Positions 7,062 through 16,643 are shown, numbered from the stretch's first letter. The stretch: DNA of 64,000 nt from Candidatus Coprovivens excrementavium (GCA_944363975.1 CALVVU010000002.1:124001-188000), one strand, 5' to 3'. Numbers and translations are program-made. Notes: a model not told the origin generated them from the letters alone.

Positions 7062-9245
7062 ATGTATGCTGAAGTCTTAATTGAATATAATGCTAAAGCC
7101 GTTGATAAAACATTTACTTACTTAATTCCTAATAACTTAAAAGATATTATTAAAGTAGGTATGAAAGTTTTTGTTCCTTTTGGCAACAAAGAAATCAATG
7201 GCTTTGTTACTAATATCAAAAATGAATATCAAGATTCATATAATCTAAAAAGTATCTCTCATATTGTCGATCCATCATTTTGTTTAAATAAAGAACTGAT
7301 GACTTTAGGTTCGTATCTTCAAACTAAAACACTTTGTACAAAAATAAGTGCATACCAAACAATGTTACCAAGTCCATTAAAAGTTAAAGAACAAAAAAGT
7401 AATTACAATAAATATTTAAACTATATAGAATTAATTTCTGATTCAAAAAAAATTGATGAATATATTTCTCAGCATGCAACTAGACGTAAAAAACAAATTG
7501 AAGTTATTCAAAAACTTCGCCACGAAAAACGCCTATTAAAAAGTTCAATTACTACAAATATATACAATGCTTTAAAAGAAGAAAAATTAATTGTCGATAT
7601 TAAAGAACAAATTTATCGCTTATCTAACGATAAAAAAGAGTTCGAAAAAATATCTTTTTCTAAAGACCAATTATTCGCCATTAATAACATCGATTTAAAT
7701 AGTGAAAAAACTTATTTAATACATGGCGTTACCGGTTCAGGAAAAACAGAAGTTTATATCGAGTTGATAAAAAGAGTAATTAAAAAGAATCGTACAGCAA
7801 TTCTTCTTATTCCTGAAATATCCTTAACAACTCAAATAGTAAACAAATTTTATGATCATTTTGGAAATGATGTTGCTATATTTCATAGTGGCTTGTCAAC
7901 TGGAGAAAAATATGACGAATATTTAAAAATTTTGCGTCAAGAAGTCCATATTGTAATTGGAACTCGTAGTGCCATTTTTACTCCTTTAAAAAATTTAGGT
8001 ATTATAATTATAGACGAAGAGCATAGTGAAACTTTTAAACAAGATACAAATCCTCGATACCATGCCCTAGATATGGCTGAATTTAGAAGTAAATACAATC
8101 ATATTCCTATTGTTTTAGGTAGTGCAACTCCGTCTTTAGAGACAATGGCTCGAGCCCTAAAAGGAGTATATCAATACATATCAATGCCCAATCGTATAGG
8201 CACATCAGTATTACCACGAGTTCAATTGGTCGACATGATTGAAGAAATGAAAAAAAGAAATGTTATTTTTTCATCAATATTAAAAGATAAAATAACCGAC
8301 CGTTTAAATAAAAAAGAACAAATTATTCTACTATTAAATCGTCGTGGCTACTCAACAATTATTTCTTGTAAGTCATGTGGATATACATATAAATGTCCTT
8401 ATTGTGATATTGCAATGACTTATCATAAGTCATCTAACAATCTTCGTTGTCATTATTGCGGTTATACTGTTTTTAAAAATGATGACTGCCCAAAATGTCA
8501 TGAAAAAGCTCTTACTGATTATGGTTTAGGAACAGAAAAGCTAGAGCAAGAAATAAAAAAATTATATCCTGAAGCGCGTGTTATACGTATGGATGCTGAT
8601 ACAACTCGTAATAAAGGAGCACATGAAGACATTATTAATAAATTCAAAAATCATGAATACGATATTCTCTTAGGAACTCAAATGATTTCCAAGGGATTGA
8701 ATTTTCCTCTTGTAACACTTGTTGGAGTTATAAATTCCGACGCTACTTTAAATATTCCGGACTTTCGTAGTGGAGAACGTACCTTTGCTTTATTATCTCA
8801 AGTATCAGGACGTGCTGGGCGTAGTACTATTCCAGGAGAAGTTATTATTCAAACTTTTAATCCTGATAATTTTACTCTTAAATGTGTAAAAAATCATGAT
8901 TACATGAAATTTTATAATTACGAAATGGCTAATCGTCACAAATTAGACTATCCTCCATACTATTATTTAACCAGTGTTAAAATAACATCTCGTGATTACA
9001 AACTAGCTTCAGAAGAAATAACCAAAGTAAAAAATTATCTGACAAACAAAATAAATAAAACAACAATTTTACTTGGACCAACAACAGCATCTATCTTTAA
9101 AATTAATAATATTTATCGCTTTCAAATAATTATCAAATATAAGAAAGACGACAACTTATTTCCAGCTTTAAAAGAACTAAATGAATTATATAATCTTAAT
9201 AATAAAGTAAACATTGAAATAGATAATAATCCTCTTCAAGTGTAA
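7062..9245 (+). CDS. priA: Primosomal protein N' (replication restart helicase PriA)
   Basis: 727 residues. The N-terminal DNA-binding region (AEVLIEYNAKAVDKTFTYLI) is followed by a DEAD-type helicase with Walker A GVTGSGKT near residues 223-230 and DEEH near 318. A zinc-binding module follows with paired CxxC motifs (CKSCGYTYKCPYC, then RCHYCG and CPKC, about 436-483), then the C-terminal helicase motifs (GLGTEKLEQEI, DADTTRNKG, GTQMISKGLNFP, SGRAGR). PriA reloads the replisome at collapsed forks, which in Firmicutes involves DnaD, DnaB and DnaI; dnaB and dnaI lie further along this window. The ATG at 7062 is chosen over the GTG at 7053 because AGGTG overlaps that GTG as the binding site. 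Confidence 0.97.
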   Translation: MYAEVLIEYNAKAVDKTFTYLIPNNLKDIIKVGMKVFVPFGNKEINGFVTNIKNEYQDSYNLKSISHIVDPSFCLNKELMTLGSYLQTKTLCTKISAYQTMLPSPLKVKEQKSNYNKYLNYIELISDSKKIDEYISQHATRRKKQIEVIQKLRHEKRLLKSSITTNIYNALKEEKLIVDIKEQIYRLSNDKKEFEKISFSKDQLFAINNIDLNSEKTYLIHGVTGSGKTEVYIELIKRVIKKNRTAILLIPEISLTTQIVNKFYDHFGNDVAIFHSGLSTGEKYDEYLKILRQEVHIVIGTRSAIFTPLKNLGIIIIDEEHSETFKQDTNPRYHALDMAEFRSKYNHIPIVLGSATPSLETMARALKGVYQYISMPNRIGTSVLPRVQLVDMIEEMKKRNVIFSSILKDKITDRLNKKEQIILLLNRRGYSTIISCKSCGYTYKCPYCDIAMTYHKSSNNLRCHYCGYTVFKNDDCPKCHEKALTDYGLGTEKLEQEIKKLYPEARVIRMDADTTRNKGAHEDIINKFKNHEYDILLGTQMISKGLNFPLVTLVGVINSDATLNIPDFRSGERTFALLSQVSGRAGRSTIPGEVIIQTFNPDNFTLKCVKNHDYMKFYNYEMANRHKLDYPPYYYLTSVKITSRDYKLASEEITKVKNYLTNKINKTTILLGPTTASIFKINNIYRFQIIIKYKKDDNLFPALKELNELYNLNNKVNIEIDNNPLQV

Positions 9246-9319
9246 AGTAGTATTTATAGAATTGTCTCTCTAGTATGATAATGTTATACTATTATTATAG
9301 ATACTAGGAGGATGAGTTT

Positions 9320-11197
9320 ATGAGATTAAAAAAAGTAATAACATTTCTATTATTTTTAATGTTTCCCATTATCGTAAGTGCTAAAACATATGATGTTGAA
9401 GTTATAACTGACGAAAGCGAAATAAACAATAGTACTAAAGACAACTATATCATAGTTAATCACGCTGATAATGGTAAATATTATGCTTGGGTAACTGAAG
9501 GATTAGAAGGAGAAAATCCTAATCAAACACAAAGTGTAAACAATGCAATTGAAGTTAAATTTAATAGCTCATATAATGAACTTACAATCGATGAAGATAA
9601 AGATATACTATGGACTTTTGGTCTAAGTGCCAATTCTATTCAGAAAAGTTTTGAATCGGTAGTTCTAGTAAGTAGAAATAATATTTTTGCTAACGATAAA
9701 AATCAAATCGTTTTTAGTGAAACAAGTGGTGAAACTAAAAGTCCCACAGGGTTTAACTATCGTAGCAATGCATATCCATTGAACTTTGACTTCTTAGATC
9801 AAGAAGGTAATGTTCTTATCAGCCAACAAGATTTATCAAATAATAGAGAACATTGGATTGCATTCTCATCAACCAATAAAAGATTTTATACTACTCAAGG
9901 AACTACATATGCATCTAAGGAAGTAAAGATTTATCGTGTAAAAGAAAAATACAAAAAAGTAGAAGGATATGTTGTCCCAGATAAAGAAGTGATTTTTTCT
10001 AAAGATAAAATAGAAGATAGTACTTTTAAAGATAGTGGTATATATCAAATTGATTTAACACTTCAAACTAACAAGATAAAAAGAAACACAGATGTTTTAA
10101 TGATTCTTGATATTTCTAATAGTATGGATTATGAAGAAAAAATGGAAAAGTTAAAGAAAAGTGCCAATTATCTAGTTGATACTATATTAGACATTAATCC
10201 TAATAATAGAATAGGTATTGTTAAGTTTGCCGATGGTAATGCTTTTGAATCAGAAAGTGTCGCCTTAGGATTATCTAATGACTTAACTAAAATAAAAGAA
10301 TTAATAGCTAAAGATTCAACAAGCAAATTAGGTGGAACTAATTATACAGATGCTTTTCTTTTAGCTCACGAAATATTAGAATCAAATTCAGTAAAGGGTC
10401 GTGACCAATTAGTAATCTTTGTTACTGATGGTGCCCCAACTATATATAATAAAACCAAATTCAGTGTCTTCAAAAATACTGAAGACGGTCAAGTAGGAGC
10501 ATATGCTAATAATTGGACAAATTATTTTTTAAATAACGAATTAGGTCCAGTTGAAAAAATGAAAGAAGCAGGTGTTGAATTCATGACTGTCGGTGTTGAC
10601 GTTAATAAAGATATGGCTATCAAATCAGACGGTTCATTTGTTGTTAAAGCTGCTTCAGCTCAAAAATTACTTCAAAATATAGCATCATCTGAAAAAGACT
10701 TTTATCAAGTTAATGACTATGATGACTTACAAGAAACATTTGCAAAAATTAAAGAGATATTACAAAATCGTTTAATTTCTGACTATGTAACTGATAATAT
10801 AGAAAATGGTTATAAACTACTAATTACTCCATATGCTAATAAAATACCATATATTGAAATAAAAAGTGAAAATGGAACGATAATTGAAAAAATCACCTTC
10901 TCTAAAGATGGTAAAAAAGCTTATAGTAGTTTAAATCCTAAAGAAAATATAATTCTAGAAACGGAACAAGGCATGGTACTAGGAGCAAGTACATTTAACT
11001 ACGATTTTAATACTAAAACTATTAGTTGGAATGCTGAAAATATTGGTGAAGATAAAATAACTTTTACATATTTTATCATCCCAGATACTGAAAATCCGAA
11101 TACATCAGATTTACCTTTTATCGGCTTAATTACTATCGCTTTAATTTCTCTTGTTGCCGTATTCTATGTTAATAAAAAAATTAGTTGGTTAAGATAA
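9320..11197 (+). CDS. Surface protein with von Willebrand factor A domain and C-terminal sorting signal
   Basis: 625 residues. A signal peptide ends near SAKT (about residue 22). Residues 25-230 are beta-rich. A VWA domain covers about 258-470 with an intact MIDAS: DISNS at 264-268, the Thr of LGGTNYTDA, and TDGAPT. A further beta-rich region follows. The end carries NPNTSD (592-597), a hydrophobic segment and the short basic tail KKISWLR, which is a cell-wall sorting signal of the NPxT type. A class B sortase is encoded at 13405-14937 and is the likely processing enzyme. Such proteins are often adhesins or pilus tips; the ligand is unknown. Start ATG follows AGGAGG. Confidence 0.85.
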   Translation: MRLKKVITFLLFLMFPIIVSAKTYDVEVITDESEINNSTKDNYIIVNHADNGKYYAWVTEGLEGENPNQTQSVNNAIEVKFNSSYNELTIDEDKDILWTFGLSANSIQKSFESVVLVSRNNIFANDKNQIVFSETSGETKSPTGFNYRSNAYPLNFDFLDQEGNVLISQQDLSNNREHWIAFSSTNKRFYTTQGTTYASKEVKIYRVKEKYKKVEGYVVPDKEVIFSKDKIEDSTFKDSGIYQIDLTLQTNKIKRNTDVLMILDISNSMDYEEKMEKLKKSANYLVDTILDINPNNRIGIVKFADGNAFESESVALGLSNDLTKIKELIAKDSTSKLGGTNYTDAFLLAHEILESNSVKGRDQLVIFVTDGAPTIYNKTKFSVFKNTEDGQVGAYANNWTNYFLNNELGPVEKMKEAGVEFMTVGVDVNKDMAIKSDGSFVVKAASAQKLLQNIASSEKDFYQVNDYDDLQETFAKIKEILQNRLISDYVTDNIENGYKLLITPYANKIPYIEIKSENGTIIEKITFSKDGKKAYSSLNPKENIILETEQGMVLGASTFNYDFNTKTISWNAENIGEDKITFTYFIIPDTENPNTSDLPFIGLITIALISLVAVFYVNKKISWLR

Positions 11198-11213
11198 CAA
11201 CAAAAAAGAAGAA

Positions 11214-11375
11214 TTACTTTTCTTCTTCGTAACTTTGACACAATGTATTATACATTGTGTTTTCATTTCTTATATCCTTAGTAATTTGAATTTTGCTTAA
11301 ATTACAACTGCATCCATCTACGCAATGAACACAATCCTTTACATAACATTCAATCTTTTGTTTATAATTATCCAT
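11214..11375 (-). CDS. DUF1540-like cysteine-rich mini-protein
   Basis: 53 residues beginning MDNYKQKIECYVKDCVHC and continuing VDGCSCNLSKIQITKD, with a last Cys in TLCQSYEEEK. The spacing of the five central cysteines (C-x4-C-x2-C-x3-C-x-C) followed by an I-x-I strand matches DUF1540 domains, small putative metal-binding proteins common in spore-forming Firmicutes. The ATG on this strand is preceded by GGTGATTAAA. It converges on the VWA gene, and that gene's terminator hairpin lies inside this reading frame. Confidence 0.75.
   Translation of the reverse strand: MDNYKQKIECYVKDCVHCVDGCSCNLSKIQITKDIRNENTMYNTLCQSYEEEK
11238..11264 (+). terminator. Terminator hairpin lying inside the converging mini-gene
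   Basis: ACACAATGTA and TACATTGTGT (11238-11247 with 11251-11260) form a perfect 10-bp stem with a 3-base loop, followed by TTTTC. It is placed to end the VWA transcript. Confidence 0.65.
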
Positions 11376-11464
11376 TTTAATCACCATTACTATTATTTCC
11401 CCAAAATTAACTATTATACATAATCATCTTTAAAAAAATAACATATCATATAGTAGGTGATTAA

Positions 11465-11707
11465 ATGAATTTTGATGATAAGTTTTTTTCAAAAGTTGAA
11501 AAAAAGACTAAAATTGATAAAGATACTATTATTTCTTTAGCAAAAAAAATTCAACAAGGTAATTTAAAAGATGAACAATCTATTAGAGAAGTTATAAATA
11601 CTTTATCTTCTTTAACTGGCAAAGAAGTCTCAAAAGAAAAAGAAGACAAAATAGTCTCTACAATTTTAAAAGGTCATATACCTAAAAGTGTTGATAAAAT
11701 GTTTTAA
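11465..11707 (+). CDS. spoVIF: Stage VI sporulation protein F family (SpoVIF-like)
   Basis: 80 residues. FFSKVEKKTKIDKDTIISLA, a QSIREVINTLSSLTGKEVS segment and SKEKEDKIVSTILKGHIPK match the small SpoVIF/YjcC family, which in Bacillus subtilis acts late in spore coat assembly. The length is typical (about 80-90). There is no signal peptide or membrane segment. The start follows GTAGGTGATTAA. The binding site can pair with an upstream TAATCATC (11421-11428) over 8 bp with one G-U, which may damp translation. Assignment rests on remembered family resemblance. Confidence 0.75.
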   Translation: MNFDDKFFSKVEKKTKIDKDTIISLAKKIQQGNLKDEQSIREVINTLSSLTGKEVSKEKEDKIVSTILKGHIPKSVDKMF

Positions 11708-11766
11708 AAAAATCTAGATTAAAATGCCTAATTAGTATATACTTTTCTTATATAGAGGTGATAATA

Positions 11767-13365
11767 ATGACAGACATAGAAATAGCTCATAAAACAAAAA
11801 TGTATCCAATAAAAGATATAGGTGACAAATTAGGTATTGCCAATTATCTAGAATATTATGGTAATTATAAGGCTAAAATTAATTATGAAGATATAAAAGG
11901 AAAAAATGGTAAGTTGATTTTAGTTACAGCTACAAGTCCAACACCATATGGAGAAGGTAAAACAACAGTATCAATCGGTTTACTAGATGCCTTATGTCAA
12001 AAAGGAGTTAATGCAATTGCATCATTAAGAGAACCTTCTCAAGGCCCTGTTTTTGGTATTAAAGGTGGGGCGACTGGCGGTGGATTCTCTCAAGTAATAC
12101 CAATGGAGGATATAAACCTTAATTTTACAGGTGACTTCCATGCTATAACTGCAGCCAATAATTTACTTTGTGCAGCTATAGATAATCATATTTTTCAAGG
12201 TAATAGTCTCAATATAGATGAAAATAAAATAATGTTTAATCGCTGTTTAGATGCTAATGATCGTGCTTTAAAAGACATTACCATTCATAGTAAAAATTAT
12301 GAACGAAAAGAAAAATTCGATATAACAGCCGCTTCAGAAATAATGGCCATTCTTTGTTTAGCTAAAAATATTGATGATTTAAAAACTAAGTTAGATAATA
12401 TTCTAATTGGCTATACAAAAGATTCAAAACCATTATTTGCCAAAGATTTAAATGTAACCGGTTCAATGCTCGTTATTCTAAAAGATGCCATAAAACCAAA
12501 CTTAGTTCAAACTTTAGAACATAATCCTGTTATTATTCATGGGGGACCATTTGCCAATATAGCTCATGGCTGTTCAAGTATTATTGCAACAAATACTGCT
12601 TTGAAATTAGGTGACTATTGTATTACTGAAGCTGGTTTTGGATCTGATTTAGGAGCTCTAAAGTTTTTTGATATCAAGTGTCGAGCTAACAACTTAATGC
12701 CTGATGCAACTATTCTTGTTACTACAATTAAAGCATTAAAATATAATGGCCACGATAGTTTAGAAGAGGGGATAACTAATTTAGAAGCTCACCTTAATAT
12801 TTTAAAAAACGTGACTAATAATATAATAGTTTGTCTTAATAAATATGAAAATGATACTGACGAAGAAATTTCGTTTGTAAGAGATTATTGTCATAAAGTC
12901 AATGTTCGTTTTGCTATTTCTACAGCTTATATTGATGGCGGAGCAGGAGCACTTTCTTTAGCAGATGAAGTACTTTCTATAACCACTAAAGAAAAATATC
13001 ACGAATTATATGCTGTAAATATATCTCTAGAAGAAAAAATATCTCGAATTGTTAAAGATATATATCATGCTAAAAAGATAAACTACACAGAAGAATCTCT
13101 AAGTATTATTGAAGAGTTAAAAAATAATCAATTAGACAAATTACCTATTGTAATAGCTAAAACTCAATATTCCATATCTGATAACAAAGATTTATTAGGT
13201 AATCCTAAAGATTATGAAGTTACTGTAAAAAATATAAAACTTTATAATGGTGCTGGATTTATAACTATCTACCTAGGAAATATAATAACAATGCCTGGTT
13301 TACCAAAAAAACCAAATTACGAAAAAATAAATCTTATTAATAATGAAATCATCGGTCTATCTTAA
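11767..13365 (+). CDS. fhs: Formate--tetrahydrofolate ligase
   Basis: 532 residues. It makes 10-formyltetrahydrofolate from formate, ATP and THF. Family marks: the P-loop-like TPYGEGKTT near residue 60, ASLREPSQGPVFGIKGGATG, NLNFTGDFHAITAANNLL, GGPFANIAHGCSS and TEAGFGSDLGA. The length is near the usual 550-560. The product supplies the formyl donor for Fmt, encoded at 23614-24549, and for purine synthesis. GAGGTG overlaps the upstream in-frame GTG at 11758, so the ATG at 11767 is the likely start. A terminator overlaps the stop codon. Confidence 0.96.
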   Translation: MTDIEIAHKTKMYPIKDIGDKLGIANYLEYYGNYKAKINYEDIKGKNGKLILVTATSPTPYGEGKTTVSIGLLDALCQKGVNAIASLREPSQGPVFGIKGGATGGGFSQVIPMEDINLNFTGDFHAITAANNLLCAAIDNHIFQGNSLNIDENKIMFNRCLDANDRALKDITIHSKNYERKEKFDITAASEIMAILCLAKNIDDLKTKLDNILIGYTKDSKPLFAKDLNVTGSMLVILKDAIKPNLVQTLEHNPVIIHGGPFANIAHGCSSIIATNTALKLGDYCITEAGFGSDLGALKFFDIKCRANNLMPDATILVTTIKALKYNGHDSLEEGITNLEAHLNILKNVTNNIIVCLNKYENDTDEEISFVRDYCHKVNVRFAISTAYIDGGAGALSLADEVLSITTKEKYHELYAVNISLEEKISRIVKDIYHAKKINYTEESLSIIEELKNNQLDKLPIVIAKTQYSISDNKDLLGNPKDYEVTVKNIKLYNGAGFITIYLGNIITMPGLPKKPNYEKINLINNEIIGLS

Positions 13366-13378
13366 ACCGATGTTTTTA
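13350..13378 (+). terminator. Intrinsic terminator of fhs
   Basis: CATCGGT (13350-13356) pairs with ACCGATG (13366-13372), followed by TTTTT. The fhs stop codon lies in the loop. Confidence 0.75.
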
Positions 13379-13380
13379 TA

Positions 13381-13412
13381 TTAAAAAAGATAGCATTTAA
13401 AATGCTATCTTT
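13381..13412 (-). terminator. Intrinsic terminator of the sortase gene
   Basis: A perfect 12-bp stem (13386-13397 with 13401-13412) and the loop TAA are followed by a T-tract on the minus strand. The right arm overlaps the last codons of the sortase gene. Confidence 0.85.
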
Positions 13413-14937
13413 CTTGTATTTTAACTAATTTAGCTTGAACAACTAAACGAATACCATTATCATTATAACAAGTCGATAAAGTTAAAATCTTATCATCTTT
13501 ATTTAAATCAATTCCAAAATCATAAATGCTTCGTTTTTTCATCGTCTCTGCAAATTCTAAAAACGAATCATCACTACTAAAATCTGTCGTAATATAATAA
13601 GATTCAGCTTCATATTTATAAATGGCAAATATTTGCCACATTGTATTATATTTTAATGTAGAAAATTGAATAATTTGATTTTCTTTATTTATATACCATT
13701 TAGAACTTAAGGTATTTGTTAAAGATCCAAACATAACTTTATCTTTTCTACCATGTGCGTATATAACAGTATTTTTTGATAATTCATCAAAATTATTTCT
13801 AAAATCAGCATAAACCCAACCAGCACTATTATTAGATCTATCAAAAGCATGCTTTAAATAATAATCATTATTTGTTGTTTGAACAACTGGATAATTAACA
13901 TTTGTATTATTGACAATTAACCATCCAACAGTATCTTTATTTTGCTTTAATAAATTAGTAAAATCAACTGAAGAGAGTGGAGTATTTAAATATTGCCAAT
14001 ACAAAGACTCTTTATCACTATATTCTTCATCTGTTTCTGGTTCTGGAAGTGGTTCATCTAAATTATATAACTCACCATCAGATACTTCTGTAATCGGCGC
14101 ATCATCTACTAAAGCATTACTTAAATTATTGATTGATAAGCCTTGAATAAACCAATTAACAATTATCACACTAGTTACAATAAAAACAAACGAAGATAAA
14201 ATAACACTATACTTATATATTTTATATTTCTTGCTTTCTTTAGGTGCCAATTTATAATAAAGTTTATTAATAGCAAACTTACTAAGTTTCTTTTGATATA
14301 ATAAATAATTATTTTTACTTATATGAATTTTTTCCATTTTCTCAAGTTTGCTAACTTGACTATATTTTCTAACCTTTTTAGGTCTTTCATTACTTAAATT
14401 AATTAATGCTACGCGATTAAGATTATATAGTTGACGACCAAATTCTTCACTATCTACATTTAATTTAAAATTCTTTAACTTTGTCAGATCACGAGGTTTT
14501 CTAAAATGAAATTTTTTCTTTTGCTTTAATGGCTTTTCTACGCTCGTTACTCTTTGTGAATTATTATTTTTTAAAGCTTTTTTATTATTTATAATATCAT
14601 CTAATTTTATTATTACTGTATCATAAAGTGATTTTTTCTTTTTTAAAGTAGGCAATTCGATATCATCTTCGATAGCATCTCTTAAATCACTAATTTTTAT
14701 TTTTATTGTATCAGTTAGACTAACTTTCTTTTTAGGTAAAGAAAAATCATTACTTTCATTTATTCTTTTTGAGTTTAATTTTTCAAATTGTTGTGTTTTA
14801 CTAAGTTCTTCTTCTTTTTGTTCTAATTTAAATTGCATAATTGCTGTTTTTTCTAAATCCGAAAGTTCCTTTTGCGGGTTTATCTGTTCAATATGAACTA
14901 TACTATCATCGTTGTTTATTTTATTTTTATTATCCAC
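13405..14937 (-). CDS. Class B sortase with long cytoplasmic N-terminal region
   Basis: 510 residues. The first 240 or so are charged, low-complexity and probably disordered, with recurring Lys-rich patches such as LPKKKVSLTDTIKIK, LPTLKKKKSLYDTVIIK and KPLKQKKKFHFRK. One membrane segment (about 240-262) follows, then an acidic linker, then a sortase domain with catalytic His395 (YAHGRKD), Cys490 (TLSTC) and Arg497 (NGIRLV). The DTVGWLIVNNTNVNYPVVQ and NNSAGWVYADFRN segments are typical of class B. Likely substrate: the VWA protein at 9320. Start is GTG at 14937, because GAGAGGTG lies 7 bases upstream; an ATG at 14958 would place that site inside the gene. The long cytoplasmic extension is unusual. 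Confidence 0.9.
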   Translation of the reverse strand: MDNKNKINNDDSIVHIEQINPQKELSDLEKTAIMQFKLEQKEEELSKTQQFEKLNSKRINESNDFSLPKKKVSLTDTIKIKISDLRDAIEDDIELPTLKKKKSLYDTVIIKLDDIINNKKALKNNNSQRVTSVEKPLKQKKKFHFRKPRDLTKLKNFKLNVDSEEFGRQLYNLNRVALINLSNERPKKVRKYSQVSKLEKMEKIHISKNNYLLYQKKLSKFAINKLYYKLAPKESKKYKIYKYSVILSSFVFIVTSVIIVNWFIQGLSINNLSNALVDDAPITEVSDGELYNLDEPLPEPETDEEYSDKESLYWQYLNTPLSSVDFTNLLKQNKDTVGWLIVNNTNVNYPVVQTTNNDYYLKHAFDRSNNSAGWVYADFRNNFDELSKNTVIYAHGRKDKVMFGSLTNTLSSKWYINKENQIIQFSTLKYNTMWQIFAIYKYEAESYYITTDFSSDDSFLEFAETMKKRSIYDFGIDLNKDDKILTLSTCYNDNGIRLVVQAKLVKIQER

Positions 14938-15068
14938 GCAAAAACACCTCTCTATCATATAAATATATTATATCATAATCTAAAATAAAAAAACAAAGAA
15001 ATTATTCTTCTTAAATCATCAATATAATAAAATAAATTTTTTATTATGTTCTAAAATAAAACCTATTA

Positions 15069-15076
15069 CATAAACT
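15069..15076 (+). promoter_or_regulatory. Possible sporulation-sigma -10 element before spoIVA
   Basis: CATAAACT fits the CATAnnnT pattern of SigE-type -10 elements and lies 26 bases before the start codon of a gene that is SigE-dependent in Bacillus. No convincing -35 is visible, so this is tentative. Confidence 0.3.
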
Positions 15077-15101
15077 TAATTAGAAATGATAGGGGTGTTA
15101 T

Positions 15102-16580
15102 ATGAAAGATAACAAAATAATAGAATCTATTTCTAAAAGGGGTAATGGTGAGATATATTTAGGGGTTGTTGGAGCAGTTAGAACTGGTAAATCAACATTT
15201 ATTAAGCGTTTTATTGAAAATTTAGTTGTACCTAATATCACTGATGAATATGAAAAAAAACACTGCCTTGACGAAATCCCTCAAAGTGCCCAAGGAAAAA
15301 GTATTATGACAACTGAACCGAAGTTTGTTCCAAGTAATGGAGCAACTATTCAAGTTGATGAATTTACAACTAATATCAAATTAATCGACTGTGTAGGTTA
15401 CATAATCCCTGGTTCTAATGGATACGAAGATGAAAATGGTAATCCCCGAATGGTTTTAACTCCATGGTTTAAAGAACCAGTAAATTTTGAAACAGCAGCT
15501 GAAATAGGTACTGAAAAAGTAATTAAAGATCATGCAACAATTGGTATCGTAGTAACATCAGATGGTTCCTTTGGGGAAATAAAAAGAGAGAATTATATCG
15601 AAGCAGAAACTAAAGTAATAAATGAATTAAAAGAAATAAAAAAACCATTTATTGTAATTTTAAATAGTTCACATCCAGAATCTGAAGTTACAAAAAAACT
15701 TGCTCAATCTTTACGAGATACTCACGATGTTCCTGTCTTACCAATTAGTGTTGAAACGATGACGGAATATGAAATATATGATATTTTAAAATCAGCATTG
15801 TATGAATTCCCCGTTTTAAATATCGAAATAAAATTACCAGAATGGGTTCATATTCTTCCTAATAATCATTTTGTTAAAGAAGAATATTTAACAAAAATAA
15901 AAACTAGTACGTTAAAAGTTAATAAATTAAAAGATGTTGATGATATCTTAAATTATTTTAAAGATAGCCAATATATTAGTAAAGCCTATATTAGTAATGT
16001 TGATACATCAACAGGTATTGTTAATATTAATCTTGATAGTGAAGATACCTTATATAACGAAATATTAAACGAAATGATGGGCGATACGGTTAATACTAAA
16101 GCTGGTATGCTAAAAATATTTTCTACTTATAAAGAAAGTAAAGAAGAAACAGAAATTATAAAAACCGCTTTAAAAACAGCAAAACAAACTGGTTACGGAA
16201 TTGTCTATCCGACATTAAAAGACATGCAACTTGAAAATCCAAGTATTGTAAAACAAGGCAATCGTTATGGGGTAAAACTAAAAGCCACTGCTTCTTCTTA
16301 TCATATCATTCGCGCCGATGTCGTTAGTGTTTTTGAACCGATTATTGGCAGTGAAATTCAGAGTAAAGAATTAATTAATTATCTCATGAAAGATTATGAA
16401 TCAGATCCAACCAATATTTGGCGTAGTGAAATATTTGGTCGTAGTTTAGATGTAATAGTTAAAGAAGGAATTCAAGCTAAGCTATCTGTAATACCAGAAG
16501 CGACAAGGTATAAACTATCACAAACCATCACTAAAATTGTTAATAAAGGATCAAATAATCTAATTGCCATAGTATTATAA
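15102..16580 (+). CDS. spoIVA: Stage IV sporulation protein A (spore coat morphogenetic ATPase)
   Basis: 492 residues, the same length as the Bacillus subtilis protein, with close resemblance throughout. Examples are GEIYLGVVGAVRTGKSTFIK (Walker A at 24-31), SIMTTEPKFVPSN, LIDCVGYIIPG, HATIGIVVTSDGSFGEI, YEFPVLNIEIKLPEWV, KQTGYGIVYPTLKDM and the C-terminus GSNNLIAIVL. SpoIVA polymerises by ATP hydrolysis on the mother-cell face of the outer forespore membrane and is the base layer of the coat. This strongly implies an endospore programme. hup follows two genes downstream; spoIVA and the HU gene are also neighbours in Bacillus. The start follows AGGGGTG. Confidence 0.97.
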   Translation: MKDNKIIESISKRGNGEIYLGVVGAVRTGKSTFIKRFIENLVVPNITDEYEKKHCLDEIPQSAQGKSIMTTEPKFVPSNGATIQVDEFTTNIKLIDCVGYIIPGSNGYEDENGNPRMVLTPWFKEPVNFETAAEIGTEKVIKDHATIGIVVTSDGSFGEIKRENYIEAETKVINELKEIKKPFIVILNSSHPESEVTKKLAQSLRDTHDVPVLPISVETMTEYEIYDILKSALYEFPVLNIEIKLPEWVHILPNNHFVKEEYLTKIKTSTLKVNKLKDVDDILNYFKDSQYISKAYISNVDTSTGIVNINLDSEDTLYNEILNEMMGDTVNTKAGMLKIFSTYKESKEETEIIKTALKTAKQTGYGIVYPTLKDMQLENPSIVKQGNRYGVKLKATASSYHIIRADVVSVFEPIIGSEIQSKELINYLMKDYESDPTNIWRSEIFGRSLDVIVKEGIQAKLSVIPEATRYKLSQTITKIVNKGSNNLIAIVL

Positions 16581-16600
16581 TTTTCTATGGCATTTTTTTT
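16565..16600 (+). terminator. Intrinsic terminator of spoIVA
   Basis: TGCCATAG (16565-16572) pairs with CTATGGCA (16585-16592), followed by eight T. The spoIVA stop codon lies in the loop. Confidence 0.85.
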
Positions 16601-16643
16601 ATTTATAAGTTATAATTATGATATACAATAGGAGGAATTATAT

